NCBI GenBank assembly: GCA_050084985.1
Contig: JBITNC010000002.1
Coordinates: forward strand, 24,428,001-24,492,000
Source of the DNA: Nageia nagi
Taxonomy: Eukaryota > Pinophyta
Reading direction: 5' to 3'
DNA: 64,000 nt
Below are positions 25,754 to 38,342 of this stretch, in pieces. The position numbers were made by a program, and so were the translations under genes. Position 1 is the stretch's first letter, and every line of letters begins with the position of its first letter. The notes below the pieces were generated by a model. It searched no databases. It had not been told where the DNA came from and saw nothing but the letters and a program-made list of their open reading frames with translations.

Positions 25754-26060
25754 AACTTAACCAACAATTTAAACATACATACTATGTACTGATCCATTAC
25801 AATCATTCTATAAATAGTTGTTATCTTTTTAAATATTAATATTTTTTTTGATAAATAAATATACATCATGAAAGGACCCCTAATCTATTTAAAGAACTTG
25901 ATTAACTTAACCAACAATTTAAACATACATACTATGTAATTATCCACTATAATTATCCTATAAACCATTATTATCCCTCCTAAACATTAATATTCTCTCT
26001 TTCTTTCTTTTTTGATGAATAGGTATACATCATGAGAGGACCCCTAGTCTATTTAAAAGG
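25754..26060. repeat. Tandem duplication (about 160-bp period) with T-rich runs
   Basis: The block from AACTTAACCAACAATTTAAA at 25754 recurs at 25914; both copies end in ACCCCTA-TCTATTTAAA. Each holds a T-rich run followed by GAT-AATA, which on the minus strand resembles a LINE 3' end (TATTTATCAAAAAAAA). The second copy has an extra CTTT-rich stretch. Confidence 0.85.
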
Positions 26061-26092
26061 AAATGATTTAATCAAATTTAGAGGTAAGTCAG

Positions 26093-26359
26093 GCTGGAAT
26101 TGCCAGATTGTATAAGGCAACTGAAACCAGTGAGTGGGTTGAATGAGAGGGACATTGCCAATGTGATGGGTGTTCCCTAGTCATACATATTGGAAAAAAC
26201 AAAGGATTACATCTGTCATATTTCGTCATCTTCTTTTTCTGAGGCAATTTGCTTGGTCAAGGGTCAAGATTATCAGAGCATGGGTTGGATATTATTGAGT
26301 GCAACCAGACAGCCATATGCCGTTTGCAGTAGGGAACAAAAATACCAAATATATAATAA
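26093..26359 (+). pseudogene. Candidate exon with one in-frame stop, unrecognised
   Basis: From a possible acceptor (AAGTCAG, ending 26092) the plus strand reads LELPDCIRQLKPVSGLNERD, then IANVMGVP, a single TAG at 26178-26180, then a further 59 codons including SSSSFSEAICLVKGQDYQSM and GWILLSATRQPY, to TGA at 26357-26359. Residue composition and base composition look coding rather than random. I do not recognise the family. It lies 57 bp upstream of another exon-like block on the same strand, so both may be parts of one degenerate gene. Confidence 0.3.
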
Positions 26360-26415
26360 TACTTGAAGTTGGAAAGTACTGCATTATGTTTTGTAAAGAG
26401 GGCTCTTTCTTCTAG

Positions 26416-26519
26416 GAAATGGGAGATCCCTTAATCCAAGACATGGAGAACGATATGGCCATTGATGCCGCAGTTGTAGACAGTTCAACAACGGCACTTT
26501 TCAGTTTCCGCTACATTAG
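26416..26519 (+). CDS. Candidate internal or first exon, unrecognised
   Basis: A pyrimidine-rich run ending TTCTTCTAG (26415) is followed by an open 104-bp block coding (E)MGDPLIQDMENDMAIDAAVV and continuing DSSTTALFSFRYI, ended by a good donor (AG|GTTTGT at 26520). The peptide is acidic, Met/Asp-rich at first. Acceptor, open frame and donor together make a plausible exon, but conservation cannot be judged. No downstream exon was found within the next few kb. Confidence 0.35.
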
Positions 26520-26524
26520 GTTTG

Positions 26525-29500
26525 TTTTCTCCAATGTATTCAATGGATGCATTTAAATGCAAACAAATCAGAAGCAATTAGTTGTTACTACCTAATCGTA
26601 TCCTGGAGATGAATATGTTGCTTCTTACCAAATCTGGAATATACAACACCTAATGGTTGTATATGTGCAAAATCATTATATTATTACTAACACACAACTT
26701 GGCTGTATTTGCTAGAATGTTGACATGAATGACTAATGAAAATTAAGGAAAACCTATATGCAGTAAAACTTATGGGGTATTTGACAGATTTAAATTCTCT
26801 GCAATTATTTCAGAATGATTTTAGTGGACGTATAGTGGAGGTAAATCATAAAGGGTGTCAGATTTTTAATAAAAGGGTACATAGTTCTAAAAGTATTATA
26901 TTATTGAGAAAATTATGATGATTGGGTTCATAGTTTTTACTGACTATTAATAATGTTTTTAGGTTTTCTTTTTGGATGTTTGTTGCTTTTTCTTGTTTTA
27001 TTTTGCATTTCTCTCATAAGGATTCTTGGGATTTACTTCCAATATAATTTACTATCAATTTCATTATATGATTTTGTCTTACATATTTATTTTTCATATA
27101 AATTTTATCTTTTGTTGAATTTATTACATGTTATTGTCATGGTTTCTAATAAATATTTATAGAAGTTTTCTTTTGACATATTACATGATTCTTATATCAT
27201 GTTACTTATGCAAATGTAGACAAAATACTATGCACACTTAATAAAGATGACATAAAGTACCTCTTAAAAAGAATTTAGGTTTAAGTTCCAAGGATTACAT
27301 GTTTTGATCATGCTTCCTAATATGGAATCCTTAGTTTATCACATAAGGATTTAGCTCTTTGTCACCTATAACTTATACGTAAAGAACCAAGGAAAAATTT
27401 AAACACACTTGTGTGATTTAGGGAGTTGCCTAGGTTGTGGAAGGAAAGATCCATCCTTAATTGGTGGTCAACTTACAAAACCTATTCAAAGTTTTGATAA
27501 ACAAAGGTATAAATGACCATGGAAATGATATGAAAGAACTTGAGCTTAAGTTAACAAGGTTTATGTGATGATGATGATGTCATAATCAATGTTGATTCTG
27601 ATGAAGAAGCTAAGGATAAACCAAGTATGTCCATATTAAAAAGTAATAGCCTAACCTTAGTGATGAACTCTAGAGAAAATAAGCAACACGATGATGATAG
27701 AATGATAAAATAGTAGCTCTGAGGTAGAGCGCACACACTTTGATGAAGTCAAGGGGAGGTAGGCATACTTTGTCCTTGAGATGAGGAGTATAACAATTTA
27801 CGATATGCAAGAGAAGAGTGCAACCTGCTTTGAGTGACCTCTCTTAGGATTAAAGGCAATTAGAAATGATTGAAGGTAGCACAACTTAGCAAGGGACAAT
27901 TTCACCTTCAAAGTTGAGCACCCTCAAATGAGAGATGCAAGACAAACTTTGGAAAGCTTCAAAGATCATAAGGCAACTCCAAGGATGCTCCACCATCTTG
28001 AATGATTGAATGAATCACAAATGAAATGATCATGAATAATTTTTATTTACATTATTGAAATGACCAAGTGGATCCTATTTATAACTTTAGGGTGAAGGAG
28101 AGAGCCACAATCCAAAATAAGGTGATTTGGGGATCAAATCTTTAAGTGAGGATTTTACTAAAGGTCTTCATGCTTGGATTCTAATGTTGTTTTACCTTGT
28201 ATTTGGTGTTTATTTTGTGCTTTCTTAATATCATTAATTAAGATGTAATATCATTAGTCAAAGTGTGATATCATTAATTAAAGTGCAACATCATATATTA
28301 AGATCCAAAAAGCTTTAACCTTCACCTTAAAACTCTTATAACTACATGTGCATGTGTCCAAGGGAAGTTGATAAGGTTTGAGGTATTATGGATATAGTTT
28401 GGAAAGTTGATTATCCATTAAAAATCTAAGAGGTGTGTGCTCTGATTACAAAAAAAATTCATATACTTCACTAAGAGGGGTATTGATTGCTAGTGTCAAA
28501 GGTTTAGATGTTGATGGTGTTAAAGGTTCAAATTGGTTTAGTTGATTGCAAAGTGTTTTTGAGACTTATGCAATCAAGAGGATATGTTTATGATTTCGTT
28601 CACTCTTGTTTTGATGTCATTGTAATATTCCCTTACAATTAATTGATAAGAAGGTTATCAAATCATATATACTTCCACATTAGGAAGAACCAATATAAAT
28701 ACATGTGTCAAACTATTTATGCATTTATTCATTACTATATATTTTACCTTTCAGTATTATGAATATTGCATGCATTTTAATTTGATGACTATTGATTAAT
28801 TTATGAACAAATTAACCCTGATAGTTTCTAATATTCATTAGTTTCATTTTTTGTCACATCATCGATAATTAACGTGTTGACTCTGCAGTTCTCCAACATC
28901 TATTTCTCATTTGCCTCTAGTATGAGCACCATTCCTCCATTAAATGTTATATACAACTTCTAGAAGGAAGATTAATGCTTCCTTAGTCCTTACACGGTAA
29001 GTATGGTGGTCCATCTCTTTTGTATACTTTTTAAAGAGTGTAAAACACTCAATCCTCATGTTTATAGCTTATATAGGGACAACATACCATTTGTAAAATG
29101 GTTAGAAAGTTATACTTATATACTTTATATATTTTATATTCATTTTCATAGCAATAGTAAGAGAAAATCATTCTACAACTTTTCCTTGCATTCCTATATT
29201 TATATCTTATATTTTGGTGGGTATTAATGATTAGAAATCACTCTTTTCTTGTTATATATTGGATCTAAAGATGAAACAAGGTGATATTCACCATTATTAT
29301 AGTATTTGAGGCTAGTGGGTACTTGTTATTTTTTCATTTCGTGCATTAGATTTAGAAAAAAATGCATTTATGTATTTCTAACTTATATCAGGTTTGTAGA
29401 AAGCCAATTTATTTGTGGCAACTATAACCTTCATTGTAGATATCCACTTTATGTGATTTCCTTTATGTTGGATGATACTTTTAGAAACCTATTCAATCAT

Positions 29501-30480
29501 ATAGGATAATTTGTACTTTCTATGGTCACACATCACCACAAACAACAATTTCCCTTCATGCATTTACCTAACCATATTCAAGAGCATTCTACGAGCACAT
29601 TTATTTCCTCCTAATTTTTTTCATAATTTATTACCTCAAATATTTTTGATATCCCATTTTTATAAAGTAGGCTTCATATTATTTCTATACATATATAATA
29701 TGACCTACTTTGAATACAAATCATCATTGTATCAAAATCATATTTTGACATTATTTGTTTAATCTTGTTTTGGCAACCTCTTGAATATTGTAAGCTCTTT
29801 TACCAATTGCTAGAGTTTGAAGACTCATTTTAAGTTGATCCTTTCACAATTGAAAATCATAATTTTATACCTTTCCAATGATATATAACTCAATATAATT
29901 TATCATTAGTGACCTTTGATGAAATTTCCATCTTTAGCAACTATCCAACTTTGGGACTGTCTTGGCAACCTAGAGATCCTAAACTTTAGAAGTAAATCAC
30001 TAGATATCTATGATTGGATTGAGGCATATGAGTACTCATTGGAAATTTATCTTATATACCTTTACAACCATATATAATACTTATCACTTTGGTCAAGTTA
30101 AGTTTGAAAAATTCAAGAAATTTATCAAGGTGTATTTCTATAGTTGCTAGCCTCATATCCATCAAAATCTTCAATTGGTACAAATTTCTATTCTTAGTGG
30201 TGAATACTTAGAGTATTAGAGTATTCAAATGATAACATTCATCATATATTCCTACCTTTAGAGTCTTATATATCAAGAATATGTTGAACCTTATGTTGTA
30301 GCCTTCGTTGCACTTTCAACAGATGAGAAGAAGGAGATTTTGGAGACTTGTAAGAAGGATTATAAATATCTATCTCATCTCACTCTTAATGGAGTTTCTT
30401 GGTAGCTTGTAGACATAAGAGCACCAAATGAAATATTGATCTAACAACTTGGACCAAGAATTCAAAGGCAAGCTTAAATT
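26525..30480. other. Intergenic region, no gene recognised
   Basis: About 4 kb without supported coding sequence. Open stretches at 26736-27162 and 29003-29762 are hydrophobic, AT-driven translations. The sequence just before 30500 may already belong to the copia element that follows, but no LTR could be matched. Confidence 0.5.
28227..28306. repeat. 20-bp tandem repeat, four copies
   Basis: Four consecutive 20-bp units of the form AATATCATTAATTAAGATGT, with two to seven changes each. Confidence 0.85.
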
Positions 30481-30499
30481 CAACGACCAACCTTCTACT

Positions 30500-33128
30500 T
30501 CCTCCAACATAAAATATTCTTTGTGAGACCATAGTGAATCAAGTCAGGGTAGAGGTCATGGATGATATTACTATGGTATAGGAAGAGGTAGATATGATGG
30601 TATAATCCAAAGATCAACTCCCCAATATTTTCATCATTATGGAAAAGATGGACACTTAGAATAATAGTGCTTCCAGAAGAAGAGGAAACATTATGCCAAT
30701 TATGTCGAAGAGTGTGACAATGAAAATGGAAATGTGTTCTTGATGCACAAAAATTTTGAATTTATTGATAATCAAATTTAATACTTGGATAATGGATACT
30801 CAAATCTTATTATTATGAATAAGAACATATTCACTAGCTTGAGGATAATGTCTCCACCCAAGTTCGATTTTGGTTATAACAACCAAGTTAGCACCATCAG
30901 TAAAGGATCTATTACATTTAAGGAAAAGACTAGTAAGATCATACATATGCATGATACCTTGTATATTATAGGGTTGAAATATAATCTCCACAACATTGAT
31001 CATATATTTTTGAAGAACTACATGTTAATCTTCAAGAAGAATCGTTGTATAATGAGACCAATTGTTAATATGTCATCAATATTCTCATATCTAATAATAC
31101 AATGTACATGCTTAGGATATCATCAATCATCATCAAATGCTTGAATATCATATAAAATACATCTTGGTTGTGGTATAAGTGACGTAGCTATGTCAACTTC
31201 AACTAACTCAAAAGTATGCCAAAACTTATGAGAGGTATATCGACCATCTCTCTTTCACCAAAAAAACAATTTGAGAGTTGCATATTCAATAATCAACATC
31301 ATGAGAAGTTTCCTCACCATTAACATCATGCCTAGAATATGATTGAGTTGGTGCATGCCGATCTATGTGGACCTATAAAAACTCTGACCCTCACCAAGTG
31401 CATGTATATGCATTGGTATTTTTTCTAGAATGAGTTGGTAGTATTTATTTCATGTGAAGTCAGATGCTTTCAATTGTTTCACCAAGTTCAAAGACTTGGT
31501 TAAGAACCAATATAACCATCGTATTAAGCAGTTTCACATTGATCATGGTGGAAAATTCACTTCTAATGAATTCAAAGACTTCTACAACAAGCATGACATC
31601 AAGAAGCAATACACAATAACATACACTTAGCATAATGGAATCATTGAGCGTAAGAAACATACCATCATATAGGTGTACCAAATCATGCTTAAGGAGATGG
31701 GCATGGATAAAATATTATGGGATAAACTTGTTTATACAACTGTCTACATATTAAAATGTTATACTACAAGGATGTTGTAGGATTCAATGCTCTATGTGTC
31801 TTGGTTTGATAAGAAGCCAAGTTTAGCACATATGAGGATATTTGTCTCTACATGATATGTGCATATTCCTAAGGAGAAGAAGAATAAATTAGATGATAAA
31901 TACATCAAGTGTACATTTATGGGATACTCAAATAAATCCAAAGCCTACAAATGCTATGGTACCATCATTAAGAAAATGTATATCATTCGAGATGTAATCT
32001 TCAATGAAGGTGGAGCATAGCAAAAGGAGTCATATGGACTAGTCATCACTTTAGAGTTTGAAGATTCCATCTCCAACAAACCCATTAAGCCCTTGTAGTA
32101 TTAAAAAACCAACATCCCTATGGTGATCACTCCCTCCCACACTAGTGTTATCCCAAATAAAAGAATCACCAAAGATCATCCAAAATCTCAAATGGTGGAT
32201 GATGATTGCACTAGAAGAGTGATCTAATAACAATCAAGTATGATGATCATGTTGCTAACTATTCCTTAATGTCCTATTCATATATTGAGTTGATAAAATT
32301 TAAGTAAGGAGCAAAACTTGATGATAAGCAATAGAAGATGAGATTGAGTAGATCTAGAAAAAAGACTGTTATAATCTAGTTACTTGTTTGGAGAATAAGA
32401 ACATCATTGGTATCAAGTGGATCTACAAACTCAAGAATAGCATGGATTGAAACATTTTTAAACATAAAGCATGCTTCATAGAAAAAGGTTATTTTCAAAA
32501 AGAAGGCCTATATTATGAGAAAATTTTTCTCTTATCACCAAATTAGAGGTAATGAAATGTCTCCTAGTACTAGCATCCCATTTTGGTTTGATTGTGTATC
32601 AAATGGTTGTCACATCATTATTCCTCAATGATGACCTACAAGAATAAGTGTACATGGATAAACCCAAAAGATTCACTATCATTGGACATGAAGATAAAGT
32701 GCACAAATTAAAGAAATCTCTTTATGAGCTTAAGAAAGTACTGAGAGCATGGTACTCTCATATTGATGTCTACTTTCACCAAAATGGTTATCAGAGGTGT
32801 TAAATAGAAATGATAAGGTAAACCAAGGTATTTGGACCTAACCTCATCATCATCTATTTATATTTGATGATATTATCTTCATGAGCTCTTCCACTTCCAT
32901 GTTGCACCAGTTCAAAACTAGCATAGTGAATGAATTTGAGATGATTAATCTTGGTTAAATGCAATACTTTCTAAGTATGTAAGTTCATCAATCTATTAGT
33001 ACCATTCTAATCACTTAAACCAAGTATATTAATGATATGAGTGTTTGATTCTCCATGAAGGATTACAAACCATTTGCTAAACTATAAGTCATCAGTTGCA
33101 AATTAATAAAAGATAATTCTACTCCTCA
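30500..33128 (+). pseudogene. Decayed copia gag-pol (zinc knuckle to RT)
   Basis: The plus strand shows copia order: an RG-rich stretch and knuckle remnant (YFHHYGKDGHLE, about 30628-30663, Cys mostly lost); a protease remnant, YLDNGYSNLI (about 30782-30811), with the active DSG changed to DNG; integrase pieces ESCIFNNQHHEKFP (about 31270-31312), LVHADLCGPIKT (about 31350-31384) and HIDHGGKF (about 31537-31560); FDKKPSLAHM (about 31806); and an RT part with FLNDDLQE (32620s) and KVHKLKKSLYELKK (32696-32737). The YVDD region near 32860 survives only across a frame change. Stops and shifts occur throughout. Sequence ends at the microsatellite just where RNase H should begin; RNase H was not found after it. 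LTRs were not identified. Confidence 0.8.
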
Positions 33129-33651
<523 letters not shown>

Positions 33652-34850
33652 TTAATCATTGCATGTGCTATTTAAGAATCAAGGTGATTGGTAATATTAA
33701 TTCTATATCATTTTTGTAAATTGGGGGCATGTAGTCTTAAGATCTCTATATATATTTAAATTTGATTTCTATCTATTCAAAAATCATATTTTAGGTGATA
33801 TTAAAATGATATGATTTAATGTTACTATTTGGGATATATTCTAGATATTTATCATTAGCCCTAATAATATGTTGTTATCCTATAGATCTTTTTCTTTTAT
33901 GGTATAAGGTACAAGGTCGATGAAGCAAAGTACAAAGTTGGTCAACGAAGATGAGTTTCTATAGAAGGAGGATATGCTCAAGATAACTATTAGATTTTGA
34001 TAATGCTCACATACTACAACTGATGACTTTAGTCTCTACCTATTAATTCTAAAGTTTGTACCCTATCATTTTTATTTATTTTCATTATTTCATTTTGAAG
34101 TTAATTTAACCTTCCTCATAGGATTATCCATAGATAAATCATTTTTAGGGATTTACACCATAGTGAATGTTGTGTAGTGGTGCACAACCTTTACTTTTTA
34201 TGTTATGTGGTGATGCACCAGATTTGGGATGCTTTTGATCCCAAACTTTGGGAGAAGAAGATTGTTTGGTTCATTCTTGAGCCTATTCTATCCTTTATTT
34301 CAATATCTAAGTAAGATGCCATATTTGTATCTTCATTTTAGATTCAAATTTGGTTGCTACCAAGGTTTGATCTAATAACTAGGTCATTTTGATATTTTTG
34401 ATGTATTTTATTTTTATGATCAAGTTATTGTATTCTTTCTAATTCAATTAATCATAGTAAATAGTTATTTATTTTAATTACTAAATCAAATTTTAGTATC
34501 TACAAATTGATGAATTTAATTCATTTTTATAAACCTTAGGTATCACCCAAGAAAATGGGTGGCTCAGGGTATTTTTATTGTGAATATTCGATAATAAGCA
34601 AATTTTGAAGTTCCTAAAATTGAAATTGGCGATTTTTTTCTAGTTACACAAACACCTTTGTCTATTTTTAATTTTTTTCTAGCTTGGGTCACCAAGTCAA
34701 ATCAATATTTTAAATTAAATTTTAATTTTTTTTGTTGATATTTGGAAATAATAAATAGCCAACTTCACCTTGAAATTATAAATAATTATTTATATTTCAA
34801 CTAAGTCACTTAATATAAATACCTTAATTTAAATTTGATACCTACTAGTA
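33652..34850. other. Intergenic, no gene recognised
   Basis: No coding sequence supported. A G-rich run (TTGGGGGCATG at about 33720) could be a polypurine tract of the copia remnant, but no matching LTR pair was seen. Confidence 0.45.
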
Positions 34851-34852
34851 GT

Positions 34853-35175
34853 AGTCTACTATCGCCCGATAGCATCTGCTACCTCCTAGTAGCATCTTGC
34901 TACCTCTTGGTAGCAATATGCTACCACTCGATAGCAGATTCGTACCTCCTAATAGTAGACTATCAGCACCTAGTAGTAGATTGCAGCATCTAGTAATAGA
35001 TTGCTACAACTTGATAGTAGACTACTACCACCCCGTAGCAGTCACTTGCTAACAACCACCTGATAGCAAACTACCTACTACCGCTCAGTAGCATACTACC
35101 TATTACCACCTGGTAGTATATTACTATTGCTTGATAGCATACTGCTACCACCCAATAGCAGACTGCCTGCTACCA
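34853..35175. repeat. 21-bp minisatellite of imperfect palindromic units
   Basis: About 14 consecutive units, mostly 21 bp, following CTACCACCTGGTAGCAGACTG with changes. Within a unit the CTACC...GGTAG halves are inverted copies, so each unit can fold as a small hairpin. Unit length varies from 20 to 26 bp toward the right side. Another partial pair of units lies about 550 bp away at 35722-35762. Confidence 0.9.
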
Positions 35176-35179
35176 ACCT

Positions 35180-36900
35180 ATATGATGCACCTTACTGAAG
35201 CTATAACTTTTGACCATTTTTCCATTTACCTTGAAATTTAAAAGGTGGTTCCATGTGTGTGTTATGCATCTGGCTAGTCTCTAATTTATTACACCCTCCA
35301 AAAATCATATTTTCAAGACCTAACTCCTTCATCTAACATCCCAAAATTAGCTTTTGCTTTATGTTCTCAAGGTTTTTAGGCTTTTTTGCATGTTAGAACT
35401 TAATATCTTTTGTTATACATTAAGTTGAGTCCTAATATTTTAAATTAAGGCTAATTATTGTAAGAGGGATGCACATGCCAATTTTGGGTGCAATTCGACT
35501 CATTTTTGTTTTTAGCTATTTTTAGAAAAAAATGTTTTAAGGCTTACTTTAGGGTGTCTTTGGTTTTTTTTGGTTGCTATATGATAAATTGTATTCTCTT
35601 AAAGAAGTAGTGTGAATTCAATAATGATAAGAGTATTATTTTGCAAGTTTCTTCCATTATATTACATTTATATTATGCGATTAGAGTCCATTTTGTTGGT
35701 TTCTTACAGTTGAATTCACATCATGGTAGTAGACTGCTGCCATCTAGTAGTAGATTGCTATGAAACTCTTTAAATTCATCAAAAAAATCTGACCTTTTTT
35801 TTAGCTTTAAATGCACCTTTATAATTTTTACAATTTTTTAAAAATCACCTTACCTACAAATCTGATACGCCAAAAAAATTTCAAGTTACTTTTGAGGAAG
35901 GGATCTTAAAATGAACCTTGTAATGGGTGATTTTTACTCCAAAGCAATATTGCAAGAATGGAAAACCCCTATATTGCAAGAATGGAAAAAGGCCAAAGAG
36001 AAGCACAAAAGAGTTTTTATAAAAGGGTTTATTTGGAATATGCCTTGCACTAAAACATAAAATTGAGGATAAATAATTATCCTCTAGCCTAAGAATGTGG
36101 AAATAATCTCACTAAACTAACCAAGTAAAGGTTATAAATTCTAACATCCCCCATTAAACTTGACTTTGGGGGCGAGGGGGGGAAGCGCATGAAGATGAGT
36201 CCCACTTTTGGTAAAAAAGTGGAAGTATTTTCCCTAATATTTAGGTTTGGTCACACTTGATCTCAAAATTTGAAGTACTTAGAGTTTGAATCTTGAAAAA
36301 GGTCACTTGGGTAAAAATGTAATTTTCAAATTATAGTTTACACATATGTAATTTATTCCAATACCCAAATGATAGAAATTAATATTTGATAGGCATATTT
36401 AAAAACCACTATTTAAAAAATATAGTTTTAGGACCATACCCCATTATGTTTGGCAAGAATAATTAGACCTAAATTAAAATAACTTTTTAAATCCTTTTGG
36501 GTAAAGATACCTAAACACTAAATATTGTGCATGATATTTTTTGTAATTTTTTAATGAATGTTTTTTGAATTAATTTTTGCTACTTGGTGCTTGTAATTTT
36601 TTGTATTTCATTTTTTCAAAAAGTGTTGTTATTAAATATTTGTGCAAATAGACAAATCTCTTTAAAAGTAAATTTCTAACATATGTTGTGTTGTAAATTC
36701 TTTTGTAGATATGCATGCAAACTATGGAACCTTAGAGAATGACACGATGCATGCTTTCAAGTAGAAAGTAAACTATGTTTCATTTTATTTTTTTAATTTA
36801 ATTATTAAATATTTGTAAAAATGGTTAATGTTGTTGATTATTGACATCATATTGTCAAGTGAATGTAATTACCTATGTATATTGATGCAAGTTATCTTGA
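35180..36900. other. Intergenic with a possible LTR remnant
   Basis: No gene. A 24-bp near-perfect tandem duplication (ATATTGCAAGAATGGAAAA) lies at about 35946-35993. At about 36136-36160, minus strand, AGTTTAATGGGGGATGTTAG looks like a polypurine tract followed by an LTR start (TGTTAG), so 35930-36147 could be part of a minus-strand LTR; the other end was not found. Confidence 0.35.
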
Positions 36901-37412
36901 GAAAGATCTTATTTTCATTTCCAAGGTATTTATAAAATCTTAATTGGGTGTGTGGCTGTGTCTGCATGGTGTTAATAAATCATATAAGAATGCAAGAAAG
37001 AGGGGAATTTATGGTAGGGAGCCTAAATATGTTCCATCTTATGTTCTTCTTTCAAATATTTATGTTGAAGTGGATTGTTGGGATGATGTTCAAAGAGTAG
37101 GAATAATGATGAAAGATAGAGGAATGAACAAGACACATGGATGTAGTAGGATTGATTATTGTTCATATTTGATTATTAGAATTTTATAATGATATAAGTG
37201 AAAAGTTTGATCAATAAGGATTTAAAAAATCCATTTTATTATGTAATTCATGTAAACTTGGTTTTATTTCATGTTTTCAAAAATGAGGTTATTAGATGTT
37301 TGTATAAATAAATAATATTATTGATTATTGATATCATATTTTCAGGTGAACATAACTACCTGTGTATATTGTTACAGTATTTGGGAAACCCTTATTTTTA
37401 ATACTATAAAGT
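36797..37412. repeat. Diverged direct repeat flanking the PPR remnant
   Basis: The block 36797-36930 (ATTATTAAATATTTGTAAAA, then TTGATTATTGACATCATATT) recurs at about 37280-37412 with moderate divergence, and a shorter related stretch occurs at about 36605-36650. The PPR remnant lies between the two copies, so a segment of roughly 480 bp was probably duplicated. Confidence 0.6.
36944..37189 (+). pseudogene. PPR protein E-domain remnant
   Basis: The plus strand, 81 codons, contains EPKYVPSYVLLSNIYVEVD, then CWDDVQRVGIMMKDRGMNKT and HGCSRID. This matches the post-PPR E-domain consensus of plant organelle RNA-editing proteins (YVLLSNIYA-aG-W-dV--vR--MK-rGv-KtPGcSWIE). The parent family acts in mitochondria or chloroplasts by binding specific RNAs. 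Only this E-domain portion is left: no PPR motifs precede it and no DYW domain follows, so it is a gene fragment. Changes from consensus include P to H and W to R in the last motif. It is the clearest host-gene-derived sequence in the window. Confidence 0.8.
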
Positions 37413-37628
37413 TATCATATTAAACTATTTTTTGGGAATGTTGTATAATTGTAGAGTGAAGAGATGGAGAGGGAGGTACTAGAATTGTATGAAAGGAGAA
37501 ATACTAGAAGAAATTTCAACTATTTTTCCTTTCATGTTATTCTTGCACCTCCCTCTCCATCTCTTCACTCTACAATTATACAATATTCCCAAAAAATAAT
37601 TCAATACAATGACTCTATAGTATTTGAA
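37398..37628. repeat. Long inverted repeat (hairpin), about 105-bp arms
   Basis: Arms at 37398-37503 and 37523-37628 are reverse complements, separated by about 19 bases. The core, 37443-37477 against 37547-37581, is a perfect 35-bp match. Beyond it, toward the outer end, only one mismatch occurs in the next 20 or so bases, and similarity fades at the arm ends. No target duplication or terminal motif of a known MITE family was seen. Confidence 0.9.
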
Positions 37629-37990
37629 ACATATGCATAGCTTTCATATATATTATATATATATATATAAGAACCCAACTTTTGGTAGCACTCACACAAA
37701 GGGAAGTCATATAACCACCAATAAAGGTATAAGGTGGTGATTTATAAACATTCTCAAAGGTCCCTTTTTGATCTAATGAATAAGATTATTAGCATAAAGA
37801 TAACTTTGATATCGAGGAAAAGCAAGATACAATTGATACCAATTTGGAGGGTTCTCATAATAAATGATAATAAAATAACTATACTAATATAATTTAAAAG
37901 AGATGTAATAAGAAATATCCTCCATAGTTGTATCTCTATTGGAAAAGGCTCATTTTCTAAAGATGAATCTAACTATGAAGAAATTGCATC

Positions 37991-38019
37991 ACTCTCTCTC
38001 TCTCTCTCTCACATAGAGA

Positions 38020-38060
<41 letters not shown>
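37991..38060. repeat. CT microsatellite followed by AT microsatellite
   Basis: (CT)n at about 37991-38010, then CACATAGAGAGAC, then (AT)n to 38060. The AGAGAG can pair with the CT run. A shorter AT run lies at about 37648-37669. Confidence 0.9.
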
Positions 38061-38063
<3 letters not shown>

Positions 38064-38337
38064 CAAGTGGTATACATAGGAAGGAATGGGCATCAATATC
38101 AATAGTTACCTCAATTTAATCAATGAATCCTTTATATAACTATAGGTTAATCTATCCTACATATTGTATAGAAAACATCTCTTGAATATTCTAGAGGTAT
38201 TCGAAGTAAAATCTAGATTTTTTTTATATTTAAGTGAAGATGAGGACTACCAAGTAATGGTCTCTTTGATACCATGAAATGAGGATTGATAATCACAATG
38301 ATGATGTAGAGGGAGTATATAATATAATGGTAACTAC
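38061..38337. other. Intergenic flank of the copia element
   Basis: AT-rich, no feature seen; its last five bases together with aaagt at 46888-46892 form the target duplication of the next element. Confidence 0.5.
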
Positions 38338-38342
38338 AAAGT

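Noticed and set aside
26736-26918. 60-codon open frame after the candidate exon
   Set aside because: No splice acceptor or motif and composition equal to intergenic DNA.
29003-29762. Three consecutive plus-strand open frames of 67-83 codons
   Set aside because: Hydrophobic Phe/Tyr/Ile-rich translations of AT-rich DNA with no motif or shared frame; not supported as genes.
34853-35175. CRISPR-like array
   Set aside because: Units are contiguous without spacers, and the genome is a plant's.
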